This document shows, one piece after another, positions 47,881 to 59,009 of a stretch of 64,000 nt of DNA; within the stretch, counting starts at the first letter, position 1; every line of letters begins with the position of its first letter. The notes beneath the pieces were generated by a model that was not told the origin of the DNA, ran no database searches, and saw nothing but the letters and a program-made list of their open reading frames with translations. Source of the DNA: Pleurotus djamor (lineage: Eukaryota; Basidiomycota; Agaricomycetes; Agaricales; Pleurotaceae). The DNA lies in the NCBI GenBank assembly GCA_029747585.1, contig JAPEVF010000076.1, positions 1 through 64,000 of the forward strand, written 5' to 3'. A program made the position numbers and the translations under genes.

Positions 47881-50451
47881 ATGAGTTCACGATTCGCCCA
47901 AAACCGGCCTGGAGAGTCGCCATTGAAGACAACGACAAGGTCTTTGAGACCGAAAGCCTCTTCGAGCTCAATAGGCACCTCTTCAAGAGCCAAGTCGCCT
48001 GTGAAGGCTTTCCCTGGCGACCTACATGTCAATGATGGCCCGTCTACTTCTGCTCATCTGAGTATACGAGATGCCATTGCTCTCAAACGAGCAGAGGCAA
48101 AGAAGACAAAAGACTCCAAAACTGCAACGCTGGGCTCCTTCGAAGGATCAGAGGACGCCCTACCATCATCAAACCAGGCTCAGGATGACGATGACATTCT
48201 AGGCAGAGGGTCTTTGAGGGAGGTCATCGAAAAGGGGAAAAGCACAGGTAATCGCCCTACTGGCATATCCTCGTCTGCCTTGCTTAACTGATGAAGCCTT
48301 TGTGTAGGGTCCGTAAATCTCGCTGCTCGGTCCTTACCTTGCATCCCCTCTGGGCTTTTCGAATTGCACCTCGGTGTAACACCCGATACTCTGAAATCAG
48401 TACCTCAGGAACCACCGTTACCTTCAGCTGAATCACAGCCTCCTTCGAAACGTCGTGGGGGACGTGATGTTCCAGCATGGTATGACTCCAAGGATTTAGT
48501 CGTCCTCAAGGCGCCGAATAATGATATTGAAGAAATTCAGCATGAAATTTCTATGTTTGGGTCTCTTAAAACCGTTGACGTACGTTCACTCAGCCCCCGG
48601 CACGACCGTCTTTCACTTATCTTGATCATAGCTCCACAAAAACAGGATTCATACTCTCCCAGACACGTTTGCCGATCTGACTGCGTTGACCCATCTCGAT
48701 CTGTCTCACAACGCGTTGACCACTCTTCCGAAAAACATTTTCTCTCTCCCAGAGCTGGTCAATCTCAACGTTTCACATAATGAACTGGTTTCTTTGCCGT
48801 TCAGTTTGCCGTTCGTCAACGCACCTGGTTCGCGTTCACGGGCAAATCAAAGTACTGGAAGTTTCTTTATGCCGAGCATCACTCGCGCTACTTCTCCTCT
48901 CCCACGTCTTGCGACTCTTGATGCTTCACATAACCGAATTACTGGAGATGCCGTCGACGTTTCGTTACCATCAAGCATTGTGAATTTCGACCTTTCCTAC
49001 AATCCTTTGTCGTCCGTGAAGGCTGATCTGTTGAACGCATTGGGTGCCCTAAGCAAGTTGAAGGAGCTTCGCCTGAAAAAGACCGACCTCTCTGACGCCA
49101 TTTTTCCAAATAAGCCCTTTCCTGCCTCGAGTTTCCCCGCTCTTCGTGTCGTTGACTTTGGCGAGACTCAAGTCAGCGTGGATGCTGCAGAGAAAGCGCT
49201 CGCTGGACTTGGGAAACAGCTCTTCTATGAGCTCACCCGCGAAGAGCCTCCCGTGGGCGTCTTGCAGGTGATTGTTGGTAAGAAGGTGCTGAGGGAAGCA
49301 TGGGAAATCGACATCGAACAGCGCACAAGGCCTAAGGTTAAAACCCAAGGCCTCGACGATACTACCGCCTCTTTATCCCCTGCGCCTGCTGTCGAAGCCA
49401 TCAAAGAAGCCTGGGAAATCGAGGCTGAGCAGGGCCTCCTTACAGAGGGCGGAAGGCGGAGGGCTAGGGCTGCTGCGGCTGTAGAAGCCTGTGTACCCGA
49501 CGCCACCAAGGAATCTACGAAGTCCCCGTCCCCTACGTCGCCCGCTAAGTCCTCGGCCTCAGCGCTCAGTAACGCACAGTACTACAACCCGTCAACTCAG
49601 ACCCTGACGCTTCCCCCGTCGTTCCCACCAACAAAGTCGCCTGGTCATTCTCGCACGTTTTCTGCTGCCTTCACCTCCGCTGCTCGTACGCAAGGACGGA
49701 CCGCTGGCTCCTCGGACGTACTTGTGCCAGCAGCTACGTTACCACTTTCGGTCATCGCACCGTTACCTCTGGCGCAGACTTTGAAGGTATTGACGTTGAA
49801 CAAGCGGCGTTTAGACAGGTCGTTCGATATCCCTGCTGGTGTGATCATGGAAGTTTGCTTACCCTGCCTCGAGGAACTCTCCCTCTCCGGGTGTGAGCTC
49901 GAAGATTCTGTCCAGGTCACTCGCACCGTGGCAGATTCACCGTCTTCCTTGCCTGCACGCAATGGCGAGCCGCTCTTGCCTCTGATCGCAAAGCTATTCC
50001 CGTCGTTGCGGATTTTAGATCTTTCATACAACTGTCTGTCAAATGCGNTCCTTTTCTTCGGATACGCTAGCCCACCTCCTTCTCTCCGACCCATCTGCAG
50101 CCCCGCCGCGTAAAGGTCTCTCTCATCTGCGTTTGCAAGGTAATAAAATCAGCCATCTGGATGGCTTCACAGAAATTGCCGAGCAATTCAAAGGGAACAG
50201 AGATGTACCGACATGGAAGATGGAAGAGCTGGATGTCAGAGATAATGAGCTTGCCAAGCTGCCTCCTACTCTTGGCCTTTTACCTCTGGACGTGTTTCTT
50301 GTTGACGGAAATCTGTATGTTGACGGCTTCCTTATTCATTTTAGTCTCTCTGACCAACTGTCGTTCCAGTTTCCGCGTTCCTCAACGCCGCGTCTGGGAG
50401 CGAGAGGGCACCAAGGGCCTTCTCAGCTGGCTTCGAGGCAGGATCGAGTAA
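47881..50451 (+). CDS. Leucine-rich-repeat protein, LRRC40-like (one N breaks the frame)
   Basis: Four exons: 47881-48247, 48308-48579, 48632-50314 and 50370-50451. They give 800 residues if the N at 50048 is a spurious base; removing it restores the frame exactly. The N-terminus is basic and Ser-rich with a conserved-looking helix (IRDAIALKRAEAK). LRRs begin near residue 175 (LVVLKAPNNDIEEIQHEISM) and include THLDLSHNALTTLPKNIF and VNLNVSHNELVSLP. Two WEIEAEQ-type helices interrupt them, and more LRRs follow (LRILDLSYNCLSNA, LDVRDNELAKLPPTL). The protein ends GLLSWLRGRIE, similar to the end of metazoan LRRC40. LRR proteins of this type are interaction scaffolds; no partner can be named here. 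Confidence 0.82.
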
Positions 50452-50738
50452 AAAGCATTTTCACTTCCTAACTTACCTCATTTTGTTCTTCGTTCCTCGT
50501 CAATGGATTTTAGAGAAAGAATACCTCGCGATCGGATACTTACACTACTACAAGTACTTGGCGATTGTTTAGCTTTGTTTATTGTCTACGATTATCAGAT
50601 AAGATAATCGCTCGGGTGACGCAAATTTGACGGGAGTTGTTGTGATCACGCACGCCGCTCCTCCCGCAACACTCGTCCGACTTGTGCTCGCAATTTCTTG
50701 TTTCTTGACCACCACCACCATCACCAGCGGTCTCCTGG

Positions 50739-53276
50739 ATGAGCTGGCTTTCCGGCGCCGCTTTGAGGACCGTCTGCGCCAGGCGCCTTTGCGCAGTGCC
50801 TTGTGCCCGACGTCAGATATTTCAACGCTCGTTCCAGCCATTACGTTACTACCAACACCTGTCATCCAGACCGGAGTCCAAGAAACCGACTGTACAGACA
50901 CCGTCTCCAAATGAGACGAAGAAACCCCATGACCCACTCAATACTGGTCATGTTACACAGGCAGAGCAGCGAAGAACAGACTGGCACATTGTCAAGCAAT
51001 TAATGGTCCATGTATGGCCGAGGGGAGATTGGAAGACGCGGGGGATTGTCGTTGCGGGATTTGGCTTATTGATTGCGGGGAAGGTTTGTTTTATTGGTTC
51101 ATGGCCCTGCAATTACTGAACTCGCAGAACAGGTCCTAAATGTCCAAGTACCCATAATATTCAAGCATATCATAGACACTCTTAATGTCGAAATAACCTC
51201 GGATACCACGGTCTGGGTCCTGGCTGGGTCGCTCGTTCTTGGATGTTTGTGCTTTCAGTCCTTACTCAGCCTTTTGCTCACGGGTATACCCACAGATGGT
51301 GCTGCTCGAATTGGTGCGACTCTCTTTGGCGAACTACTGAATGCTGTATTCGCTGGGATTGGACAGCACGCGATCCGAAAGGTTGCTCGCGAGACGTTTG
51401 AGCACCTGCTCAACCTCGATATGCGATTCCACCTATCTCGGCAAACTGGCGGACTAACTCGTGCGATCGACCGCGGTACTAAGTAATGTCTCTCTGGTCT
51501 CCATGACGGGCATCATTTGATTGTTCTTTGAAGGGGTATAACGTTTATCCTCCAGTCAATACTCTTCCGAATCGCACCCACGGCACTCGAAATATCCATG
51601 GTTTGCGGGATCTTGGTACGCATGCACCAGCACGTTACCTGTTCTTCGGGCACTAAGACCGAGAATAGACCTACAAGTTCGGCTGGGACTTCGCGGCTAT
51701 TACAACCATCGCTCTTGCTGCATACACGTGGTTTACTGTCAGGACCACCTCGTGGCGGTATGTTCCCAAAGACATTCCCAGACGTCAGGCAGCTCATCGA
51801 ACACCCGCAGGACTCGCTTCCGACGTGAAGCGAATCAGGCTGATAACAAAGCGGCGACCGTGGCAGTTGATTCATTGATCAACTTTGAGGCCGTGAAAGT
51901 TCGTGTATTCCCCCTCGTCGCTTTCGCGCATCTACTCATCTCAATACCCCCAGTAGCATTTCAACAATGAGAAGTATGAGATCGCACAGTATGATAAACA
52001 CCTCCAACAGTACGAGAAGTCCTCCATCAAGATCACGACTTCGCTAGCGTTCTTGAACTCTGGCCAGAATGTCATCTTCTCCAGCGCTCTTACCATGGCC
52101 ATGTTTCTGGCTGCTCAGGGTGTAGTCAATGGTGAGGACAACTTCAATCATCTCCAGTATGTATGGTTACCTCAACAGTGATTTTCCAGGTACCATGACT
52201 GTTGGTGATCTCGTCATGGTCAACCAGCTCATATTCCAACTTTCATTGCCCCTTAATTTCCTCGGGACGATTTACCGCGAGATGCGACAGAACCTCCTCG
52301 ATATGGAGGTCCTGTTCAAGCTGGTCGAACAGAATCCGCCTCCACGAGACGCACCCAATGCTCGTTCACTTGATCTTCGCGGCGGCTCCATTCGCTTTGA
52401 AAATGTCAGCTTCGCGTATCATCCTGACCGACCTATCTTCCGAAATGTCTCGTTTACTATTCCAGCAGGCAAGAAAGTCGCCATTGTCGGACCATCTGGA
52501 TGCGGCAAATCTACCGTATTCAGATTACTCTACCGTTTCTACGATCCATCATCCGGACGTATCTTCATCGATGATCAAGATATCCAGTCGCTGCAGTTGG
52601 AGTCAATTCGGAAGGTCATCGGTGTCGTACCCCAAGATACGCCGCTTTTCCACTCCGATATCCTGCACAATATTCGGTACGGTCGGCTAAGCGCCTCTGA
52701 TGAGGAAGTTGTGGAGGCTGCGAAGAAGGCGAATGTCCATGACACCATAATGAAACTCCCAGATGGGTACAAGACCAAAGTCGGTGAGAGAGGTTTGATG
52801 ATCAGTGGCGGGGAAAAGCAGCGATTAGCCGTCGCTAGGGTCATGCTGAGGGACCCTCCTGTGCTTTTCTTCGATGAAGCCGTAAGCAACATTCAACGTC
52901 TTTTCCCGTTTGCACGGCGCCTGATCTGCGAATCTAGACATCCGCTTTGGACGCCCATACTGAAGCTGAGTTGATGAATAACATCAATAACACGCTCCTA
53001 GATCAGTCGAGGACAAGCATTTTCATTGCACATCGTCTACGCACCGTCGTTGAAGCTGGTGAGGTTTTCGGTTGACCTTCCAGCCTATTGTCCCACTGAA
53101 AGTGATTACGACTAGACCTTATTATCGTCCTTAGAGATGGCGAAGTGGTTGAGCAAGGAAGTCATGAAGAGCTGCTACGTAAGGGTGGCCTTTACTACAG
53201 CATGTGGCTTCAGCAAGCTTCGGATGCTTTCAAGGATGATCGGCCTGAGGACTCTAACCATACATCTCTACTTTAG
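50739..53276 (+). CDS. ATM1: Mitochondrial ABC half-transporter Atm1 (Fe-S cluster pathway)
   Basis: Ten exons: 50739-51083, 51133-51244, 51296-51482, 51534-51615, 51669-51757, 51811-51898, 51957-52131, 52190-52881, 52938-53058 and 53116-53276. They give 683 residues, close to yeast Atm1 (690). Atm1 sits in the inner mitochondrial membrane as a homodimer and exports a glutathione-linked sulfur or Fe-S species needed for cytosolic and nuclear Fe-S proteins. Residues 1-35 are Arg/Ala/Ser-rich without acids, as in a mitochondrial presequence. The membrane domain carries the Atm1 landmarks [19 protein letters not shown] and [11 protein letters not shown]. The ATPase has Walker [10 protein letters not shown] (about 460-468), PQDTPLF, signature ISGGEKQR (about 565) instead of the usual LSGGE, Walker B VLFFDEATSALD and the H-loop IAHRL. 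Every expected motif is present, so the gene looks functional. Confidence 0.95.
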
Positions 53277-53360
53277 ATCCGATCCCTAAGTCGCGTAAAC
53301 TAACAAAATTATTTCGAACAAGGCTTTCACGGCGGTCACGCCATGAGCCTCCTAGGTCCT

Positions 53361-53367
53361 TATATAA
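53361..53367 (+). promoter_or_regulatory. TATA box of the CR effector-like gene
   Basis: TATATAA, 53-59 nt above the ATG at 53420, within the 143-nt gap after ATM1. Confidence 0.5.
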
Positions 53368-53419
53368 GCCACCTGAGTTGTGCCAGTGAGTTTCCCCTCC
53401 ATAATCTTCATCCGTCTTC

Positions 53420-55427
53420 ATGGCATCCCAACTGGAGCGATACTTGAGTTTTCTCGACAAATTTGGTGGGCGCAATGTCACCATAGCCTGTCCACCCTCT
53501 TTCATGAAGAAATGGGGCGTCAAGGCTCAGGCTAGTTATCATGGCTCAAACTACCCGTCTATCATCGCGCCTTTGCCCTACAGCCCTTCCACCGAGGACA
53601 AACCCTTCGTCGTCAGGAAGGAGTATATGTCACTACTGATGGATATCGTTGCCTTGCGGTGCACCCGGCCGTACAGTCTTTCCTTTCCACCACCCTTTCG
53701 CCCTTTCCTCGATGGTCCAGTCAACACCGATAGCGACGGCGACGATGACGGCGATGACGGCAGCGATGGCGATAGCGGTGACGACGGTTATGACGAGTCA
53801 AGTGGCACTTCAATGTCCCTGTCAAGTGGCTCGTCTCAGTCTTCTGGCAATACGATTGCCACCGACCCGACACAGACGCCATACGTCAATGGGCCTTTGT
53901 CCTACGACAACGATGCCCCCACCCTTTCCGCGGATCAAGTCAAAAGTCTTTTGCATCCTTCTCAGCGCAACGGTGGTTTGGTGCTTTCGGGCTCCCCAGG
54001 AATAGGTCAGTCCATACCAGGCACTATACGTGATTAGTAAATGAATTTTTTCCGACTCCTTAGGAAAGACCACATTTCTCTACTACTTCGCAGCCGTTCT
54101 CATGGAACACAAAATTCCATTCTTCTTTCAATACGACCCAGAAAACGTTACATTCTTTTGCCCCACTGGCGTCTTCCGCTTGACCGAGACGCAGTTCGCA
54201 GACCTGTCCCCCCTTGCAGAGGACTTTCTCTTTTTGTTGGATTCCAACGAGTTACTTTTCCAACCTTCGCAGCCCTCTCAGAACCTCTTTGTCATTCAAG
54301 CTACGTCGGCGCGGGCAAAGTACTCCCGGTGGGCTTCGAAGGCTGTGAGACCTGTCTCGTTATGGTATATGTTACCGCCAGATCGTGAAGAAGCCGCTGC
54401 GTGGTATGAGGCGTATGCTTGTTCCTTCCATCACTTTCTGACCCCCATCCGCAGTGCGCGCCTCCAAGGCATTGAATATCGTGTGGCATCTAGGTCATAT
54501 GAAAAGTTTGGGCCTTCCCTCTGGACAATCTCAAGTATATTTTCTGATACAGACGATCAACGCTACGAACGGAGACTCCGGGTCGCCATCGACGGCATCG
54601 ATGCAGCTCTAATTCCCGAGATCAGATTAATTCCTGAGATCAGAAGGAACTCTCTAATCCATCTCGACCACGACGCTGTTTGCGCGGACATCATTCACAA
54701 ACTTTTCGTAATTAGCCCCCAGTCGAGGGTTTTCGGGCGGACATCAGGATGTGTATTCATCACGACGGCTTTCATCCAGCAACTTGTTGTCAAGCGTCTT
54801 CTCACTTTAGACAAGGAAACCCGGTTCGAGTTCCTCCACCTCTTCGAGAAATTTCCCTTCGCGAGCTCACTTGCCGGGAATCTGTTGAAGGGTTTCGTAC
54901 ATGAGATCTTTCCATCGGCTAGCGCTTGCCCACTGCGCAAGTTTAATGGGGAATCAACACAAGAGCATATTCGTTTCAAATTGACGAACAACACCGATGT
55001 GTCCCATTTTTTTACAACATCCTCGGCGTCAGTTACACCTTTGGACGATCCACGACCGAATATTGCCTGTGCGCTGCGTACGATTACATTCGATGCCGAA
55101 GGATTGTGTGTCCGATCACTACCCGTTGAAACAGCGTACTACCGTCCATGTGCAGAGACCCGGACCTCATTCGATAGCTTCGTTTATGATGCATCCTCCG
55201 ACAAGCTCCTGGTTTTTCACATCACAACATCGCCGAAATACTATGCAAAGGAATTCGGTTTCACACAATTGAGGAAGATCTTTCCGTCAGCAAGCATGGA
55301 CTTGATCCTTGTTTCTACAAGATCGTCTGTTACCCTGACCATTCTCCCAACTGTGGCAAACATGCTCCACGGCGTTTACTTCTGCGACATCTCAAATTTC
55401 GATGCCAATTCGTCAGGCAATACGTAA
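53420..55427 (+). CDS. CR (Crinkler/RHS-type) effector-like P-loop NTPase with nuclease-like C-terminus
   Basis: Exon 1 is 53420-54005 and exon 2 is 54064-55427, giving 649 residues. A unique N-terminal region is followed by an Asp/Gly/Ser-rich repeat (about residues 97-125) and then a P-loop, GSPGIGKTTF (about 190-199), interrupted by the intron. The segment after it (LYYFAAVL, then IPFFFQYD) and a Walker B-like FLFLLDS match the NTPase of the Crinkler/RHS superfamily. Near the C-terminus FDSFVYD, then DKLLVFHITTSPKY, resembles the restriction-endonuclease-like domain of that family. Known members are found in oomycetes, chytrids, trypanosomes (RHS proteins) and many mushrooms, where some act as host-directed or inter-cellular effectors. 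No signal peptide is visible. The function here is unknown, and activity of the nuclease-like part is inference. Confidence 0.75.
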
Positions 55428-55998
55428 CATTGCACTTGTGTATGGTGGTGTCACTTCTGGCCATCACTTTGCAAAACGTGCTGTTCCTCAGTCGAAGGCG
55501 CCACTGAACGTCTCGAGTAGCCAACCTCTGATGCAGGATGAAGAAAGAGTTACCGGCGCTGTACGGAGCCAACTTCGTCCAATCTTCCTAAACCCTCTCG
55601 CACGACCGCAAATACAATAGTACTTATTTGATTTACCTGGAATTCCGCTGCCATCTCATCCACCATGGACTTGATCGTCGTTTCTTCGAGACCCATTGTT
55701 ACTTTGTTACTCTAACAATGCTCCCAACGGTGTTGGACATGCTCAATGGTGTTTACTTCTGTCATAACCCAGACTTTGATGATAACTTGTCAGATATGTA
55801 ACCTTTACCTCGTTGGAAGCGTTCAAAGATCCAAAGATTGTCTCCATGATTGTGACGCGTCTTTATTTTGATTTCGTCCCTAATACCCAGAGTACGTCTC
55901 AATTCCTCCGTCACTACCATTACCCACTCAAGATTCCACAAGCAAATACGAAGCAAGCCTTGCTGTTTGATATGCATACTTATGCCCCGAGTCATCCC
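55428..55998. other. Intergenic with a duplicated 3' gene fragment
   Basis: Apart from the scrap of CR gene at 55669-55803, no coding sequence is supported. Confidence 0.45.
55669..55803 (+). pseudogene. 3'-terminal fragment of a second CR effector-like gene
   Basis: This stretch matches the last 135 or so bases of the gene ending at 55427. The start ATGGACTTGATC is shared and the ends CTTCTG..GA...TT.GATG correspond, but the frame is broken by a stop codon after about 17 codons. It is a leftover of a tandem copy or a local duplication of the 3' end. Confidence 0.6.
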
Positions 55999-56877
55999 TT
56001 AAGCAGTGGCGGTCACATTGTCCTTGACCGCAAGCCAAGACGGTCTGCTGGAGAGTTCGGTGAACCATCTGATTAAAAGCCGAATCAGTTAAGATACCCC
56101 GATGGGGTTGGATTGCAAACGAAAGCTCACCTGGCGACATTGGGGTACTTTGTTAGGACGTCGAAACCAGCAACGTTAAGTAAAGTTCCGTAGGGAAGGT
56201 GGAACAAGTCGGCCATGGTTAGTTCCTGACGGGCTCTATATCAATGAACTACCCCACAGATGTCACGATGATGGTGTACTCACATCGCCCGCAAGGTACT
56301 TTTGTTGTCCCAAAATCAAATTGTATACCTGGAGTTTGGCGTCCAGCGCCTCCAGTTTCGCCGTGACGACTGCCTCATCGGTCGTGAGGCCGCGCAACCT
56401 GAAGATCGATAAGCAAGATTCAAACAAATCAGCGACTGTGATGCTCACTTCTTGAACACTTTCTCCCAAACGATGGTGGATGCATACGGATCGAAGTTGA
56501 ACGATTCGATCGAAGCGGCCTGCTCAAACTTGGCGAGGGCCTGAGTATCCTTTGGGATCAGTGTAGTTCCTTGAGATGGGTATTTGGCTTCGAGATATCG
56601 GCAGATGGCCCGACTTTCGTAGAGGATGAAACCATCGTCGTCCTATGATCGAGCTGTCGGGTTAGAGCCTGCATTCGGGAAAAGAGATTGCGCCATCGCT
56701 ACGCACGATGTAGGGTACTTGACCAAACGGTTGATACTTGACAAATTCGGGGGCCTTATGCTCGGCCTTGGCGAAGTCAATAGGCTTGAAAGCGAAGGGG
56801 ATTTGCTTCTCGTGCAAAACGGTAGCAACACGCTTGGTGCAAGTCGAGAACGGGGATCCAACAAGAGTCAAAACCAT
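55999..56877 (-). CDS. Glutathione S-transferase, phi-like, copy 1
   Basis: Five exons: 56877-56707, 56642-56449, 56398-56284, 56225-56131 and 56068-55999. They give 214 residues. The N-terminal thioredoxin-like domain begins MVLTLVGSPFSTCTKRV, has the cis-Pro loop QPFGQVPYI, and the glutathione-binding ESRAICRYLEAKY. The C-terminal helical domain has LTMADLFHLPYG and ends RPSWLAVKD. This is the phi/GSTF-like class common in fungi; such enzymes conjugate glutathione to electrophiles and peroxides in the cytosol. A minus-strand TATAAGA (56927-56921) lies 44 nt above the start. All exon lengths except the last match copy 2. Confidence 0.92.
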
Positions 56878-57409
56878 GATGCAAGGAAGATGAAGAAGCG
56901 ATGGCACCTAGCTCAAGCTTTCTTATACGTTCGGTACGTTCGGAGGGGCATCTGTTTCTAGAAACCACCAGAGATGCGTAACCTTGCTGACGTAGGGTTG
57001 TAGTCAGACATTATTAAGCACGCCCCCCACCCAAACTTCGACCATGACATCTGGCGCCTCGCTCAACTATCTTTGTCCGCCTTAAGTCTAAACGAGCTCT
57101 ATGTCCGCCTACACGTTAGGCTTGAATGAAGACTTGGTGCCGTCAAGTGGCCCATCAATCAATCACTTCATGGATGCCTTGATTTTGTCTTGATTTGGTG
57201 AATCAGAACAAGAGACAAACGAGAGTCATATCAAGAGAAACACAGACAAGCTGTGACAGTCTGATGGAAGTCTGACTCAAGCTCGAGGTAGTATTTTTGA
57301 GATTGAGAGGTCGGTGAACAATCACTGACAGCTATAATGAATCAATGATCACATCGAGTGCTATTTTCATACGTGCATAGGCTCTCCTTTGGCCCTTTTG
57401 CCCCACACG
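56878..57409. other. Intergenic between the two GST genes
   Basis: Holds the promoter of copy 1 and the 3' region of copy 2; nothing else is seen. Confidence 0.5.
56921..56927 (-). promoter_or_regulatory. TATA box of GST copy 1
   Basis: TATAAGA on the minus strand, 44-50 nt above the ATG at 56877. Confidence 0.45.
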
Positions 57410-58301
57410 CTAAACTCCGTCTTTGACCGCTTCCCAAGAAGGTCGTGATTCCATCTCTTCGAACCACCTTGAAGATAAATAAGCACAAGTGGATATGTGT
57501 TGAATCTGCAAACTGATTCGTTACGCTTACCTTGCTACGTTGGGATATTTCTTCATAAGATCGCAGCCTGCGACGACCAGCATCGCACCCCAAGGGAGGT
57601 GGAATAGATCAGCTAAAGTTAGCTCCTGTAGTTCAAGCAAAAAAGTAAGCCCGCCGCTTTTCCGAGGATGTAGGTTAGTCGGACTCACATCTCCTCCTAG
57701 GTATTTTTGCTTCCCCAAGATCTCGTTGTAAACTTGCAGCTTCGCATCCAACGCCGCTTCATCGGCCTTAACGAGGGCTTCATCTGCATCCAGTCCGCGC
57801 ATCCTGTCACGAAATAAGGTAGTAGGGTAAGTATTAAACTTTGTCTTTACACTTGGTTGAACTTACTTCTTAAAGACCCTCTCCACGACGATCGTAGTTG
57901 CATACGGATTAAAGTTGCAGACCTCGATCGACGCAGCTTCTTCGAACTTCGCTCGATCTTTCAAATCCTTCGGGATCAAAGGGGTTCCCTGAGACGCGTA
58001 CTTGGCTTCGATGTAGCGGCAAATGGCACGACTCTCAAATAGGATGAATCCATCGTCGTCCTGGAGCGATTCAAACGCAAGTCAGCTCTACTTGACAGCT
58101 TCCTTTCAACGTCTCCAAGCCATCACGTACAATGTAGGGTGTTTGGCCGAAAGGTTGTTTCTCCAAGTACTCGGGCTTCTTGTGTTCGCCTTTGAAGATA
58201 TCGACGATAACCAATTCGAAAGGCACTTGTTTCTCGTGAAGGATGTTCGCAACACGCTTCGTACAGATCGCGATGGATGAACCGTAGAGCTTCAAGACCA
58301 T
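57410..58301 (-). CDS. Glutathione S-transferase, phi-like, copy 2
   Basis: Five exons: 58301-58131, 58060-57867, 57803-57689, 57625-57531 and 57467-57410. They give 210 residues. Exons 1-4 are 171, 194, 115 and 95 nt, identical to copy 1. Motifs are MVLKLYGSSIAICTKRV, QPFGQTPYI, ESRAICRYIEAKY and LTLADLFHLPWG, ending RPSWEAVKDGV. The catalytic region near residue 10 differs between the copies (SPFSTCT against SSIAICT), which may change substrate preference. The shared layout and head-to-tail order show tandem duplication. Confidence 0.92.
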
Positions 58302-59009
58302 TGGAAAGGCAATGAGGTGATAGTAAGCTCGCTGGAGGTAGGTTGGAACGGAGGAATGTCTCACTGATGCAGCCTTGCATGAAAGATTCTGGTTTTTATG
58401 CTCGACGATTTTCAAGGACAATTTACTCAATGTCACGTTGTGCACGAACTCGTTGTCAAGTTGATCACGAGATGGTTCCTCGCCTCGTCAGCTACATCAC
58501 GCGCTGCGTCGTAAGATGTGTAATCTCACNTCATAATATCACAAAGCGTCCCGTGTAATTCTTTGCCACACCTACAATAGTACCTGCATGTGAGATGCAT
58601 AGACGCCGACGAAAACACGGATGCACGGCTGTTTCATCAGGGTTTGCCCCTTGGGATGAGTGTTGATTACCAACACCTATGTGGCGTCACGAGAATCGAG
58701 TACGTACTTGGAAGTAAATACTATGTTGCCATGCCTTGGCGATCAACGTTCCGGGGAGGATAGAAGCTTACTGGACGTCACCAACGATCCCCCTGGTTGA
58801 AGGGATATACAATTTTGGGTTTTCACCCAAGTAAAGACTAGGCTACACGTTTGTCATACATAGATAGATAAAGATACCTAGGGCTATGGTCGTGGAATCA
58901 AGAACTCGTAAGGATAGATAGTGCAAACGGTATATCAAGAACTGGCAAACCTGTTTGACAGTTGATGCACTAGGTCACAATGAAAGAAACTTCATAGATA
59001 AGAAACCGG
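58302..59009. other. Intergenic
   Basis: Upstream region of GST copy 2 and 3' region of the Myb gene. There is no coding signal. One N lies at 58530. Confidence 0.45.
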
